A DNA stretch of 64,000 bases from a bacterium. Lineage in GTDB: Bacteria; Chloroflexota; Dehalococcoidia; Tepidiformales; Tepidiformaceae. The notes beneath the pieces are model-generated. The model searched no databases and was not told the DNA's origin. It saw nothing but the letters and a program-made list of their open reading frames with translations. The DNA is taken from contig QEVS01000006.1 in assembly GCA_003577245.1 (NCBI GenBank), positions 1 through 64,000 on the forward strand. The letters run 5' to 3'. Each line of letters starts with the position of its first letter. Position 1 is the first letter of the stretch. Below, piece after piece: positions 9,601 to 17,850 of this stretch. The translations under genes and the position numbers were made by a program.

Positions 9601-10892
9601 GCCGCAACGGCGAGGTCTTCGATGTCGAGGCCTTTGCCACGGCCATCCTCTATGACGGCGCGCCGGCCGCCCTCCTCGTGATCCGCGACCTCTCCCGGCA
9701 GAAGCGCGCCGAAGAGGAGCGGCTCGCCTTCGAGCGGCGGTTGCTCGAAACACAGAAGCTCGAAAGCCTCGGCGTGCTCGCCGGCGGCGTAGCCCACGAC
9801 TTCAACAACCTCCTCGTCGCCATCATGGGCAACGCCAGCCTCTCGCTCATGGAGCTTGGCGACTCCTCGTCCATACGCCCGTACGTCGAGGAGATCGAGC
9901 TTGCCGCCCAGCGCGCCGCCGACCTCGCCCGCCAGATGCTGGCCTACTCGGGCAAGGGGCGCCTCGCCGTCTCCCGCGTTCACCTCAACGAGCTCGTCGG
10001 CGAGATGGGCAAGCTCGTCAGCGTCTCCATCCCCCGCAAGGTGCTGCTCGAGTGGCAGCTGGCCGGCGAGCTGCCGCCCGTCGAGGCCGATGCCACCCAG
10101 CTGCGCCAGGTGGTGATGAACCTGGTCATCAACGCCGCCGAAGCCATTGGAGACCACGAAGGCGTCATCCGTGTCTCCACCGGCGCCATGAGGGCCACGC
10201 GCGATTACCTGAAGAGCACCTTCTTGCCCTTCGATGAGATCGCGGAGGGCGACTACGTCTTCTTCGAGGTCGCCGATACCGGCGTGGGCATGGACGCCGA
10301 GACCATCGAACGCATCTTCGACCCGTTTTTCACAACCAAGTTCACGGGACGTGGCCTGGGTATGGCGGCCGTGCTCGGCATTGTCCGCGGGCACCGCGGC
10401 GCCATCCGCGTCGAGAGCGAAAAAGGCAAGGGAACCACTATCCGCGTGCTCCTTCCCCCGGCAGAAGCGGCCACGCCGGCCGTGGCGCAGCCTCCTTCCC
10501 CGGCAGCGGGGGCCTCCCATCGTGGACACGTCCTTGTCATCGACGATGAGGCCAGCATCCGCGCCGTGGCCGCGCGCATGCTCCAACGGATGGGTTTTGA
10601 GGTTACGGCCGTCGCCGATGGTGCGGCGGGCATCGAGAAGTTCCGCCAGGAGCACGCCGGCCTCGTCGCGGTGCTGCTCGACCTGACCATGCCCCGGATG
10701 AGCGGTGTCGAAGCCTTCGAGCACCTGCAGGCAATCGCCCCGGGCGTCCCTGTCGTTGCCATGAGCGGCTACAGCCAGGAGGTCGCGCTGGGGATGTTCA
10801 CCAGCGCAGGACCGCGCGCGTTCCTGCAGAAGCCCTTCTCCATGGCCGATCTGGAGGCAGCGCTGAGCCTGGCACTCGCGCCCGGGGGCTGA
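6684..10892 (+). CDS. Multi-PAS hybrid sensor histidine kinase with two receiver-like domains
   Basis: 1402 aa, cytoplasmic, no membrane helix. Residues 1-125 resemble a degenerate receiver (Asp51 in VVLIDAG). About seven PAS/PAC units follow in series (about 130-1015), each closed by linkers such as SERKRHEAAL and QRRAEEVM. The HisKA domain has GGVAHDFNNLL with His1038, then an ATPase domain to about 1265 (VADTGVGMD, GRGLGMAAVLG). The C-terminus is a full receiver (VLVIDDEASIR, Asp1333 in LLDLTMPRMSG). The GTG start has GGAGG 6 nt upstream, and a hairpin GGGCGAC/GTCGCCC lies before it. The signal is likely a cytoplasmic ligand or redox state, but cannot be named. Confidence 0.93.
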   Translation: MRICVLGSAEREREELARFAAEGGNQAIAHASFAACNCAAAGNPCDVVLIDAGQEPAACDLCREIAAARTSERPYIIMINLPPAPGAPTSALEAGADDILQSPLDGERLATRLEVARRRLAQYAEGALAGTSAEAIYQALFKQKLDAVFVSDAAGRYLDVNEAACEMTGYSRDELLGMSVFDLVDPDDVARNPVRLSYLAAGGALTLVERRFRRKDGSIIVAETSVCGISGGRILAISRDVSERKRHEAALRASEERFRALYERTPVMLHSIDREGRLVAASDHILDVLGYEREEVLGRLTTDFITPESAELARNVVLPEFLRTGSYWNAPYQMVKRNGEIIDVLTSTFMLPGDQGRQDMSLSISIDVTARLQAERALRESEERLRLILDVSPDLVGWVDLGGRLVFANAAHTAALGWDPAELAGKNMLEMIHPEDLPAALEAMQRSVAGEPERQAGTVFRFRRADGAWAPLEMRSRALPDAGGKPAGLVVVSRDVSERLAYEDALRAANNFRELVMESATNAIYAFDLEGRFTFVNRRVTEITGYPEVELLGQPFSMVFEPGPLALATEQFAKAAKFGERVVEFEVDLRQKSGSCVTITFSITPLIENGNITGVVGTAEDITARKQAVQALRERERALTTLIANLPGAAYRCRNDNDWTMEFLSDGCFDLTGYPAADFLPPGKRTLAALQHPADRGTVWDAVQAALLRREPFELTYRITTAWGEERRVWERGQGVFDDEGNPVALEGFLMDVTERERALSLLHQSEERYRRLVESSPVAMVVHQDGIVRFASQAALAMFGVPPGTPAEGLRVASFVSPEDMAAVAEDARLLTTAVTSLPPAERHLLRVDGEAFEAEITVAPTEFEGRPAVLAVLRDLAEQRRAEEVMRRTSEQYRRLVHVSPIGMAVVQGGMIVFANRECLRVFGVPSLEEVIGTPLFAFVADEGRREADAWVTAFREGGGQLGAFEARVRRRNGEVFDVEAFATAILYDGAPAALLVIRDLSRQKRAEEERLAFERRLLETQKLESLGVLAGGVAHDFNNLLVAIMGNASLSLMELGDSSSIRPYVEEIELAAQRAADLARQMLAYSGKGRLAVSRVHLNELVGEMGKLVSVSIPRKVLLEWQLAGELPPVEADATQLRQVVMNLVINAAEAIGDHEGVIRVSTGAMRATRDYLKSTFLPFDEIAEGDYVFFEVADTGVGMDAETIERIFDPFFTTKFTGRGLGMAAVLGIVRGHRGAIRVESEKGKGTTIRVLLPPAEAATPAVAQPPSPAAGASHRGHVLVIDDEASIRAVAARMLQRMGFEVTAVADGAAGIEKFRQEHAGLVAVLLDLTMPRMSGVEAFEHLQAIAPGVPVVAMSGYSQEVALGMFTSAGPRAFLQKPFSMADLEAALSLALAPGG

Positions 10893-10938
10893 TAGACGCG
10901 CCCCGATCCCTTAGCCTATGCGGACGGAGGCAGAGGCA

Positions 10939-11589
10939 ATGAACATGGACAAGATCACCGACGGCCAGCTGACAATCGTCGTTGCCGGGCCAGTCGGGTT
11001 TGGGAACAACATCTACGTTGTCATCGATCGCGAGACCGGGGAGGCCGCTTTCATCGACGCCCCCGGCGATGCCGCGGCGAACGCTGAAGCAGCCGGGTTC
11101 GGCGGCGTGCGCCCTTCGAAGATCCTCCTCACCCACTCCCACGGCGACCACACATCCGCCATCGATGGGCTGAAAGAGGCCTTCGGGTGCAGCCTCCACG
11201 CAAACCCGAAGGAGCCGTGGCTGAAGCCGGAGCAGATCGATGTGGAGGTCGCCCATCGAGACGAGGTCCGCGTGGGCAACCTCGTCTTCCAGGCTATCGC
11301 GGTGCCGGGCCACACCCCCGGCAGCACCACCTACCTGTGGGGCAAGCACGCCTTCGTGGGAGACACGCTCTTCCCCGGCGGCCCCGGGCGGTCAGTCTCT
11401 AACGAAGCCCTGCGGGAAGAGATCGCCTCCATTACCAACCGTCTCTATTCGCTCCCCGACGACACGGTCATCTACCCCGGCCACGGCGCCCAGGCCACCA
11501 TCGGCGTCAGCCGCGCCGAGTACGCCATCTTCGCCGCGAAAGAGCATGACCCGGGCCTGCACGGCGACGTGAGCTGGCTCGAATCGTAG
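10939..11589 (+). CDS. MBL-fold metallo-hydrolase (glyoxalase II-like)
   Basis: 216 aa. The zinc-binding motif THSHGDH (His66, His68, Asp70, His71), VPGHTPGSTTYL, VGDTLF and YPGHG are the ordered metal ligands of the YcbL/glyoxalase II branch. Probably hydrolyses a thioester such as S-lactoylglutathione or another thiol adduct; the true substrate is not visible. I prefer the ATG at 10939, which has GGAGG at suitable spacing, over the ATG at 10918, which would add seven residues. It starts 46 nt after the hybrid kinase and may be co-transcribed with it. It converges on the GAF kinase. Confidence 0.85.
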   Translation: MNMDKITDGQLTIVVAGPVGFGNNIYVVIDRETGEAAFIDAPGDAAANAEAAGFGGVRPSKILLTHSHGDHTSAIDGLKEAFGCSLHANPKEPWLKPEQIDVEVAHRDEVRVGNLVFQAIAVPGHTPGSTTYLWGKHAFVGDTLFPGGPGRSVSNEALREEIASITNRLYSLPDDTVIYPGHGAQATIGVSRAEYAIFAAKEHDPGLHGDVSWLES

Positions 11590-11627
11590 GCCGGCCCTCG
11601 CCCCCCGGCCGCCGCGAGCCCGTGGGG

Positions 11628-14600
11628 TCAGCGGCGGGCCGCCGCCTCGGCCAGCAGGGCCGCTATCTCATCGATGCCGTAGGGCTTGGCGATGAGGCGC
11701 AGGTTGTGCCGCTCTACGAGCTCCACCACCCCGGGGTCGGTGGTGGCGCCGGTGGCGATCACTGTTCGCTCTACCAGTTCTGGCGCCACCTGCTGGAAGC
11801 CGGCAATCACCGCCCCGGCCGTCTCCGTCGCAAGCCGGTAGTCGCAGATCACGAGGTCGAACCCCTGCTCCTGCGCGAGGGCGGTGGCGGTCGCGCTATC
11901 GGGCGCGACGGCGCACTCGTGTCCCATGCTGCCGATGAGCCGCTGCGAAAGCACGCGCAGGCTCGGTTCGTCATCCACCACCAGCGCGCGCGCGTGTGCG
12001 GGTGCCGGGGCCGGTGAGGCCGGCTCTGGCGGCGACGGGGCCTCGGCCCGGAGAGGAAGCACCACGCGGAAGATAGTCCCCGCCCCGGGCGTTGACTGGA
12101 CCTCTATCTGGCCATCGTGGGCGGCCACCATGCTGTATGAAAGCGAAAGCCCCAGCCCTGTCCCGTCTCCCTGCCGCGTTGTGAAGAACGGCTCGAAGAT
12201 GCGGTCCCGGGTGGCCGTGTCCATGCCATGGCCGTTGTCCTCAACCTCGATGATGGCGCTTTCGCCCCGCGTGCGGGCGCGCACGGCGATGCGCGGGCGC
12301 GGGTTGTCCTTAACGGCGTTCTCGGCGTTCGTGACCAGGTTGAGCAGCACCTGCGTGAGCTGGTGCTCGTTACCGTAAATGGGGCTGCCCATCCCGGCCG
12401 TGTCGATGCTCACGTCAATCCCGAGCTGGCTCCAGGCGGGCCGCCGCAGCCTCTCGACGTGCCCCACCACGGCCTCGAATCGCACCTCTCCGCGCTCGAC
12501 TTGCCCCGGCCGGGCGATGAAGAGCAGGTCGCGGACGATGTCGCGCGCGCGCAGCGCCTCCTTACGGATGATTTCGACCTCCTCTTCGAAGTCCTCGCCG
12601 GGGGAAGCCTTCTCCATGAGCTCGGCGAAACCGAGGATGGCGGTCAGCGGGTTGTTCAGCTCGTGCGCCACGCCGCCGATGAGCTCGCCGAGGGCGGCGA
12701 GGCGCGCTGCCTTTTCCATCTCTTCGCGGTGGCGCTCACGTTGTTCCTCGTGTTGCACCTCTGCCGTTACGTCGCTGGCGACCACCAGCATGCTCAGGTC
12801 CGGGTCATCAAGGGGGATGAAGTCGTAGTCCACCGAGGCCGCAACGCCGGCGACCGGGACCAGCGCCCTTCCGCTCACATGCTCGTTGTTGGTCGCTGCT
12901 CGCTCGAAAGGCCCGCGCAGCTCTGCGGGCATGGCGGGCAGGTGCTCGGCCACGGTGCGGAACTGGCGCCCGGGGTCGATTGCGTCTACCAGCCGTTCGC
13001 CGAGCGCGTTGGCGTAGACCGTGCGGAACTGGCGGTCCACGAGGATGACGGCATCCTTCATCGAAGCGAGGGCGAGGTTGTAGGTGGTGCGCTCGCGCGT
13101 GATCCGGTTCGTGGCGACAATGCTGGCCATCGCCGGCCCCACCATCTGGGCCGTGAGGCGCAGCAGCCGCAACTCGCGCTCCCCGAATTCGTACCCGGGA
13201 AGGCGCGAACCAACCACCAGGTACCCGGATGGCGCCCCGGCCGCCTGGCAGGTCGTCAGTGTCATGGCGTGGCAGCCATAGGCGGTGAAGATCTCGTAGC
13301 CGTAGATCTGGGGATCCGGCTCTGGCGAAACAGACTGCCCGGTTGCATCGGCAGCCGTGGTGTGCTCTGAGAGCAACTGAACGACCGGTTCTCCGCCCGG
13401 GGTCGGGTAGACCACCTTCTCCCCATCGATGAAACCGAGGGTGACGAACGGACGGGGAACGAAGCGTCGGATGGGCTTCACGATTTCGCGCATCACCGAC
13501 TCGGCGTCCAGGGTGCTGGCGGCGATTGCCGCCACCTCGGCGATAACGCGCTGCTCTTCTGCCTCCAGCTCGCTTGCCTGCAGGCGCTGCTGGCCCGCCA
13601 TTGCCTGCGCGAGGAGGGTGCCGACAAGGTCCAGGAATCCCTGGTCCTTCTCGCTGAAGCGTAGGTTCGCCAGCCGGCTGACGCCAAGCGCGCCCAGCAA
13701 GACCGGACCATGGCGCAGCGTTACCACCAGGCATCGGCGTGCGCCGCCCGCCGCCAGCACCCGCCCAATCCCGCTCTGGACGAACTCCGGCCTGAACTCA
13801 CCCACGCGGATATTGCGCTCGAACAGGCGCCGAACGCCGTCATCGACAATCCGGGCGTCGACCTCGGTCCCCAGGAACCCCACGGGCAGAGCGGCGTCCA
13901 CCACGAAGCTCCCATCCTTCATGCCGAAGAGCACGAGCGAATCGAAAGCGAGTGCCTGGCCGAGCACCTCGGTCAGGCGCTCGAACAGAGCGGCGACCGG
14001 CTCGCCTGCGCTGAGGAGCACAGCAAGACCGGTGAGCAGGCCCGCCCGGTGAGCGTCCCCCTCCGCCTCGGTGAGACGGCGCGCGTTCGCCTCCGCCTGG
14101 GCCAGGAGCGTGGCCAGCAACCCCACGAACGACACTTCGGCGGGCGCGAACGGTCGTCGGTCGCGACGGGCGAAGGTGAGCACCCCCAGCGGCGCGCCCG
14201 GCTCGCCAAGGAGAGCCGAGACGGCGCGCTCCAGGCCAGCGTTGGCCATAGCCCGAAGGGTCGCGGCTTCGCGGTCGGCAGGCAGGTACTCGGCGATGGA
14301 TTGCCCGGGGCTGAAAATGGCCCCGAGACCTATCTCCTCCCCCGAGCGCTCGGCGGTGGCGCGGATGGCGATGTTCGGCTCCAACCCCACGACCCGGAAC
14401 CCCTCGGGAGTGGAAACGTGGAGGGCCAGGAAGTCGAAATCGAGAGCCTCGCGCACCTTGCGCTGGATGCTATCGAACAGGGTCTCGACCGGCTGACCGG
14501 CATTCACGTGCAGCGAAAGCTCGTTCAGCACCGTGGCCCGTTGCGCCTCCGCCCGGGACTCGGCCAGGCGCGCAAGGTTGCCAATCGCCTGGCCCAGAAG

Positions 14601-14717
14601 CATGCTGACGACCTCAAGGAAAGCGCACTCGTCGGCGGAGTAGGCGCGGCCCTCGCTTCGGCCCAGCGCGAAGATCCCCCGGGTATTCCCCCGGTGGCGG
14701 AGCAGTATCACGGCCAC
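11628..14717 (-). CDS. GAF hybrid histidine kinase, 3' part of a frameshifted gene
   Basis: 1029 aa if begun at GTG 14717. It opens in the middle of a GAF domain (VAVILLRHRG), then carries three more GAF-like units (to about 545), a PAS domain (about 555-660), HisKA with His685 in GGVAHELNNP, an ATPase domain (VEDNGHGMD, GTGLGLSLSYS) and a C-terminal receiver with Asp959 in LVICDYRL. Its missing N-terminal half is encoded in another frame by the gene just upstream. Restoring one G at the GGGG run 14756-14759 joins them. It may still be translated alone from the GTG, but then with half a GAF domain. No membrane segment. Confidence 0.85.
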   Translation of the reverse strand: MAVILLRHRGNTRGIFALGRSEGRAYSADECAFLEVVSMLLGQAIGNLARLAESRAEAQRATVLNELSLHVNAGQPVETLFDSIQRKVREALDFDFLALHVSTPEGFRVVGLEPNIAIRATAERSGEEIGLGAIFSPGQSIAEYLPADREAATLRAMANAGLERAVSALLGEPGAPLGVLTFARRDRRPFAPAEVSFVGLLATLLAQAEANARRLTEAEGDAHRAGLLTGLAVLLSAGEPVAALFERLTEVLGQALAFDSLVLFGMKDGSFVVDAALPVGFLGTEVDARIVDDGVRRLFERNIRVGEFRPEFVQSGIGRVLAAGGARRCLVVTLRHGPVLLGALGVSRLANLRFSEKDQGFLDLVGTLLAQAMAGQQRLQASELEAEEQRVIAEVAAIAASTLDAESVMREIVKPIRRFVPRPFVTLGFIDGEKVVYPTPGGEPVVQLLSEHTTAADATGQSVSPEPDPQIYGYEIFTAYGCHAMTLTTCQAAGAPSGYLVVGSRLPGYEFGERELRLLRLTAQMVGPAMASIVATNRITRERTTYNLALASMKDAVILVDRQFRTVYANALGERLVDAIDPGRQFRTVAEHLPAMPAELRGPFERAATNNEHVSGRALVPVAGVAASVDYDFIPLDDPDLSMLVVASDVTAEVQHEEQRERHREEMEKAARLAALGELIGGVAHELNNPLTAILGFAELMEKASPGEDFEEEVEIIRKEALRARDIVRDLLFIARPGQVERGEVRFEAVVGHVERLRRPAWSQLGIDVSIDTAGMGSPIYGNEHQLTQVLLNLVTNAENAVKDNPRPRIAVRARTRGESAIIEVEDNGHGMDTATRDRIFEPFFTTRQGDGTGLGLSLSYSMVAAHDGQIEVQSTPGAGTIFRVVLPLRAEAPSPPEPASPAPAPAHARALVVDDEPSLRVLSQRLIGSMGHECAVAPDSATATALAQEQGFDLVICDYRLATETAGAVIAGFQQVAPELVERTVIATGATTDPGVVELVERHNLRLIAKPYGIDEIAALLAEAAARR

Positions 14718-16075
14718 CCGCGACAGGCCAATCCGCGCGAAAGCCTCTGGCCAGACCCCTCCGCGCGGTCGGTGCGGAATTGCACGAGTGCCGCGCCCTC
14801 GGCCGCGAATCCACCAGACTCCGCGTCGCCAAGCGAGAGACGGTCGCCCGGTTTGTAAAGGGCGGGCGGCACGGCGCCCACCACGCGCATCATGCCGCCG
14901 CCGTCATAGGTGGAGAGGCTGATGTAGTCGAAGGGCAGCGCCTCGCCCATCAGCGCACGCACCCGGTCGAAGATCGCCTCAATCGGCTCACCGGTGCTGA
15001 GAAGCAGCGCAAGCTCGTTGAGGAGACGGCTTCGCGAAGCCTCGGTCTCGCTCCGCTCGAGCCGCAGGCTCTGGGCCACTGCCTGCGCAAGCAACGTCGA
15101 AACCAGGCGCGCGAACGCCTCGTCCTCCGGGGTGAAGGACAGGTTCCGGCGCCTGCCGATGTCCAGGACCCCCAGGACGTTTTCGCCCTCCATGAGCACG
15201 GAGGCAATAAAGCGCGTGAACCCCGCGGCGTGCATCTCACGGCCCCAGGGCGAGTCAAGCCGGTCGCTCCGGTACTGGGCCACCGTGCTGCCCTTGGCGA
15301 GAATCGCGTCCACGGCGATCTCCGAAAGGGGGTAGCGTTCTTCGTTCTGCCGGAAGACCCCCGGGTTGGTGTTGCCCACCACACGGACGATCCCCGGTGC
15401 GGCCAGCACGCTCAGTTGCAGGAAGTCGAAGTCCAGCGCCTGTGCCAGCAGCCCCTGGAGGCGGTCGAACAGGGTCTCCACCGGCTTCCCTTCGCCGAGC
15501 GCGATCGCCAGCTCACTGAGTATGCGGCTGCGTGCAGCCTCGACGCGCGCCTCGGCGACACGGGCCTCTTCGACGACCGCTCCGATCAGCAGCCGGGCTA
15601 CGCTGCGGAGGAATGTCAGCTCGCTCTCATTGAACCGCGTGTTCGTTATGCGACCTACGGTGAACATCCCATAGGTGCGGCCTTCATGCACGAGAGCAAT
15701 GGTCCAGGCGCGTTGCAGTCCGGAATCGGCCATGAACCGGGCGAAGGGCAGGTCAACCTTTGCCGGGACGTACTCAGTTCCCCCTGGGGCGGCAGCCACA
15801 GTCTCAAGGCCCGCGTCCCGGGTGGGGTAGATGTCATCGCCCGGTGGTGGCTGGACGGCCGGAGGGAAGGAACCTACCACGCGCATGAAGCGAGGGTCTG
15901 GCTCGAGTACTGCCAGGGACGCGTGTGCGAATGCCGTCGCCCCAAGGAGCGATTCGGCGAACGCGCTGAATATCTCGGCCAGGCTGCGGCGTTCGCTCAC
16001 CAGCAGTGCGAGGTCGAGGAGGAGCTCGCGATGTTCGCTCTGCGCTGCTTCCCCGGTCACGGTTCCGTCATCCAC
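14708..16075 (-). CDS. GAF-domain protein, 5' part of the frameshifted hybrid kinase
   Basis: 455 aa from GTG 16075 (AGGTGG just upstream). Contains two complete GAF repeats of about 165 aa and most of a third, each ending with a helix like EARVEAARSRILSELAIAL. The last 16 residues (from SGQRLSRG) do not resemble GAF; they arise after a frame change at the GGGG run at 14756-14759. Without the shift the reading continues VWPEAFARIGLSR into the downstream frame, matching the same position in the sister repeats (for example MHAAGFTRFIASVLM). The open frame overlaps the next one by 10 nt. Either a real inactivating mutation, a sequencing error or a -1 slip. Confidence 0.8.
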   Translation of the reverse strand: MDDGTVTGEAAQSEHRELLLDLALLVSERRSLAEIFSAFAESLLGATAFAHASLAVLEPDPRFMRVVGSFPPAVQPPPGDDIYPTRDAGLETVAAAPGGTEYVPAKVDLPFARFMADSGLQRAWTIALVHEGRTYGMFTVGRITNTRFNESELTFLRSVARLLIGAVVEEARVAEARVEAARSRILSELAIALGEGKPVETLFDRLQGLLAQALDFDFLQLSVLAAPGIVRVVGNTNPGVFRQNEERYPLSEIAVDAILAKGSTVAQYRSDRLDSPWGREMHAAGFTRFIASVLMEGENVLGVLDIGRRRNLSFTPEDEAFARLVSTLLAQAVAQSLRLERSETEASRSRLLNELALLLSTGEPIEAIFDRVRALMGEALPFDYISLSTYDGGGMMRVVGAVPPALYKPGDRLSLGDAESGGFAAEGAALVQFRTDRAEGSGQRLSRGLACRGWP

Positions 16076-16267
16076 CTGTCAGAGATCATCGAGACTCCAG
16101 GTCGCCGCGCATATCAGGGAATCCCCGTGCAGGGGAGAGCATGGCGGCCTGGCAGCACTCAAGAGAGCGGCCAGCCGGCCTTTCCCCCGAACTCCGCGTG
16201 CTTATCTTAGCCGCGAGCGGAGCCACTCGCGCCCGGGCGCACTGGCCTTCGGCATCGGCGTTCGCCA

Positions 16268-17221
16268 TCAGATGGGGCTCGGCGGGTCGCCCCGGAAGAG
16301 GCGCGACAGCGATACGGGCTCAAGCCCCTTCGCGCGGATGCCATCAATCAGACTTCCCAGGGCCGCTGCCGTGCGCGGGCCGAAATGCGCAAGCAGGATT
16401 GCCCCCGGCCGGGCGGAGTTGATCCCGTGCGTGGCGATCTCCGCCGGGGTTGTCGTGGCCAGCCCGTCGCCCGTCGAGCCCGACCAGAGGACCACCCGGT
16501 AACCCGCCGCTGCCGCTGAGTCGATCACTCCCTGGTTCACGGCTCCGCCGCTGGGGCGCATGTAGGGGAGCGTGGTGGCGCCGGTCACCTGGCCGCGAAC
16601 CAGGGCCTCGAACTGCTGCAAATCGTCATGGATGTAACCCGCGCTCTTATCCGTGAGAACGTAGTGGCTCATGGTGTGGTTCGCTATCTCGCAGCCCGCG
16701 TTGAGCGCCCGCGCGACGAACGCCCTGTCGCCGGCAATCGCTCGCCCTGCGAGGAAGAACGTGGGCTGGACGCGCTTCTCCTCCAGGATCCCCAGCATCT
16801 CGTCGCGCGCGGACCAGCCGTCGTCAATCGTCAGCGCCACAAGGGGCTCGCTGGCCGGACCGCTGCGCACGACCTGGCGCAACAGCGGCGAACCCCACGC
16901 CGGGCGCGGCTCCAGGGGTTTCGTCCGCTTCGCTACGGCCGTGGGCGTGGCGGTTGGTGTCGCTGTCGGGGTGCTCGTTGGTGTGGCAGTGTGCGTCGGC
17001 GTGGCCGTCGGCAGCCGGTAGCTCACCCCGCTCGCGCTGACGAGAGTCATTGGCGTGGCAGTGGGATCGTCTTCGTCGAGGACGAGCGTCTCGTAGGGCC
17101 AGTCGGCTTCAAGCGGGCTGCTTTCGCGCCCGGCCGTGAGCCCGGCGGCGGCTATGGCGCCGGAGGAGATTGCCGCGCCGCCCAGGGCGAGCAGCCTGCG
17201 GCGCGATAGGTTGCGTTCCAT
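16268..17221 (-). CDS. Exported polysaccharide deacetylase (NodB homology)
   Basis: 317 aa from ATG 17221 (a GTG two codons upstream is possible). The N-terminus NLSRRRLLALGGAAISSG is a Tat-like twin-arginine signal. A Thr-Pro linker (about 75-95) leads to the NodB domain: TIDDGW (metal Asp pair), NHTMSH (two metal His) and MRPSGG. Members remove acetyl groups from N-acetylglucosamine polymers, such as peptidoglycan or capsule, outside the membrane. A perfect TATAAT lies 11 nt before the ATG. It stands alone on this strand, upstream of the GAF kinase gene. Confidence 0.88.
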   Translation of the reverse strand: MERNLSRRRLLALGGAAISSGAIAAAGLTAGRESSPLEADWPYETLVLDEDDPTATPMTLVSASGVSYRLPTATPTHTATPTSTPTATPTATPTAVAKRTKPLEPRPAWGSPLLRQVVRSGPASEPLVALTIDDGWSARDEMLGILEEKRVQPTFFLAGRAIAGDRAFVARALNAGCEIANHTMSHYVLTDKSAGYIHDDLQQFEALVRGQVTGATTLPYMRPSGGAVNQGVIDSAAAAGYRVVLWSGSTGDGLATTTPAEIATHGINSARPGAILLAHFGPRTAAALGSLIDGIRAKGLEPVSLSRLFRGDPPSPI

Positions 17222-17232
17222 CGCCACACTGA

Positions 17233-17238
17233 ATTATA
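17233..17238 (-). promoter_or_regulatory. Consensus -10 TATAAT for the deacetylase
   Basis: TATAAT sits 5 nt before an in-frame GTG and 11 nt before the ATG of the deacetylase. No strong -35 is seen. The transcript would have almost no leader. Confidence 0.55.
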
Positions 17239-17364
17239 GCGACTGCTCAGTAGCGCACATGCGGGTAGTCCTCCAGTTACAGAAATTGCATATTGACATG
17301 GAGAGTACCATAACCGGGCGAAACGGCCTAAACAACAAAGGCTGCTCTCGCCGAGGAGAAAGCA

Positions 17365-17712
17365 ATGCCACATTACCTGTTCCAGGCCTCGTACACCCCC
17401 GAATCATGGGCCGCCATGGTGCGCGACCCCCAGGACCGATCGGCCGCCATCCGGCCCCTGATCGAAGGGCTGGGCGGCAAACTCCACGAGTTCTTCTTTG
17501 CCTTCGGCGAAAACGACGTCGTCCTCCTCGCCGAAGCGCCCGACAACGTCTCCGTCGCGTCCCTCGCCATCGCCATTGCGGCCGCCGGCGGTGTGCGGTC
17601 GCTCAAGACCACCGTCCTGATGCCGGCCGGCGAGGCGCAGGAGGCGATGCGGCGCGCAGCGGCCATCCGCTATACCGCGCCCGGCGCGAAGGTGCCCGCC
17701 GGGGTCAGCTAG
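17365..17712 (+). CDS. GYD-domain protein
   Basis: 115 aa. The start MPHYLFQASYTPESWAAMV, GGKLHEFFFAFGENDVVLLAEAP and the hydrophobic SLAIAIAAAGGV block match the GYD family of small ferredoxin-like-fold proteins. The biochemical role is unknown. A GAGGAG ribosome binding site sits 7 nt before the ATG. It is a single gene, divergent from the deacetylase and followed by two strong hairpins. Confidence 0.8.
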   Translation: MPHYLFQASYTPESWAAMVRDPQDRSAAIRPLIEGLGGKLHEFFFAFGENDVVLLAEAPDNVSVASLAIAIAAAGGVRSLKTTVLMPAGEAQEAMRRAAAIRYTAPGAKVPAGVS

Positions 17713-17734
17713 AACCAGACTCCTTCCTGCTGGC

Positions 17735-17769
17735 GCCCGGGCCCCGCTCGTTGGAGGCGGGGCCCGGGC
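17735..17769. terminator. 13-bp GC hairpin between convergent genes
   Basis: Perfect inverted repeat 17735-17747 / 17757-17769 with a 9-nt loop. There is no T-run. It lies just after the GYD gene and can serve either strand. Confidence 0.55.
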
Positions 17770-17804
17770 CGCGAGGGCGCCACGTCCGCGCGGCCGAAAG
17801 CGAA

Positions 17805-17828
17805 AGGGGCCGGCATTTGCCGGCCCCT
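17805..17828. terminator. 10-bp hairpin, likely terminator of the thiolase operon
   Basis: AGGGGCCGGC and its complement flank the 4-nt loop ATTT. It lies 22 bp past the stop of the minus-strand thiolase gene. No clear U-tract, so its strength is uncertain. Confidence 0.55.
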
Positions 17829-17850
17829 CGTGGTTCAGACTCGCTGGCCG

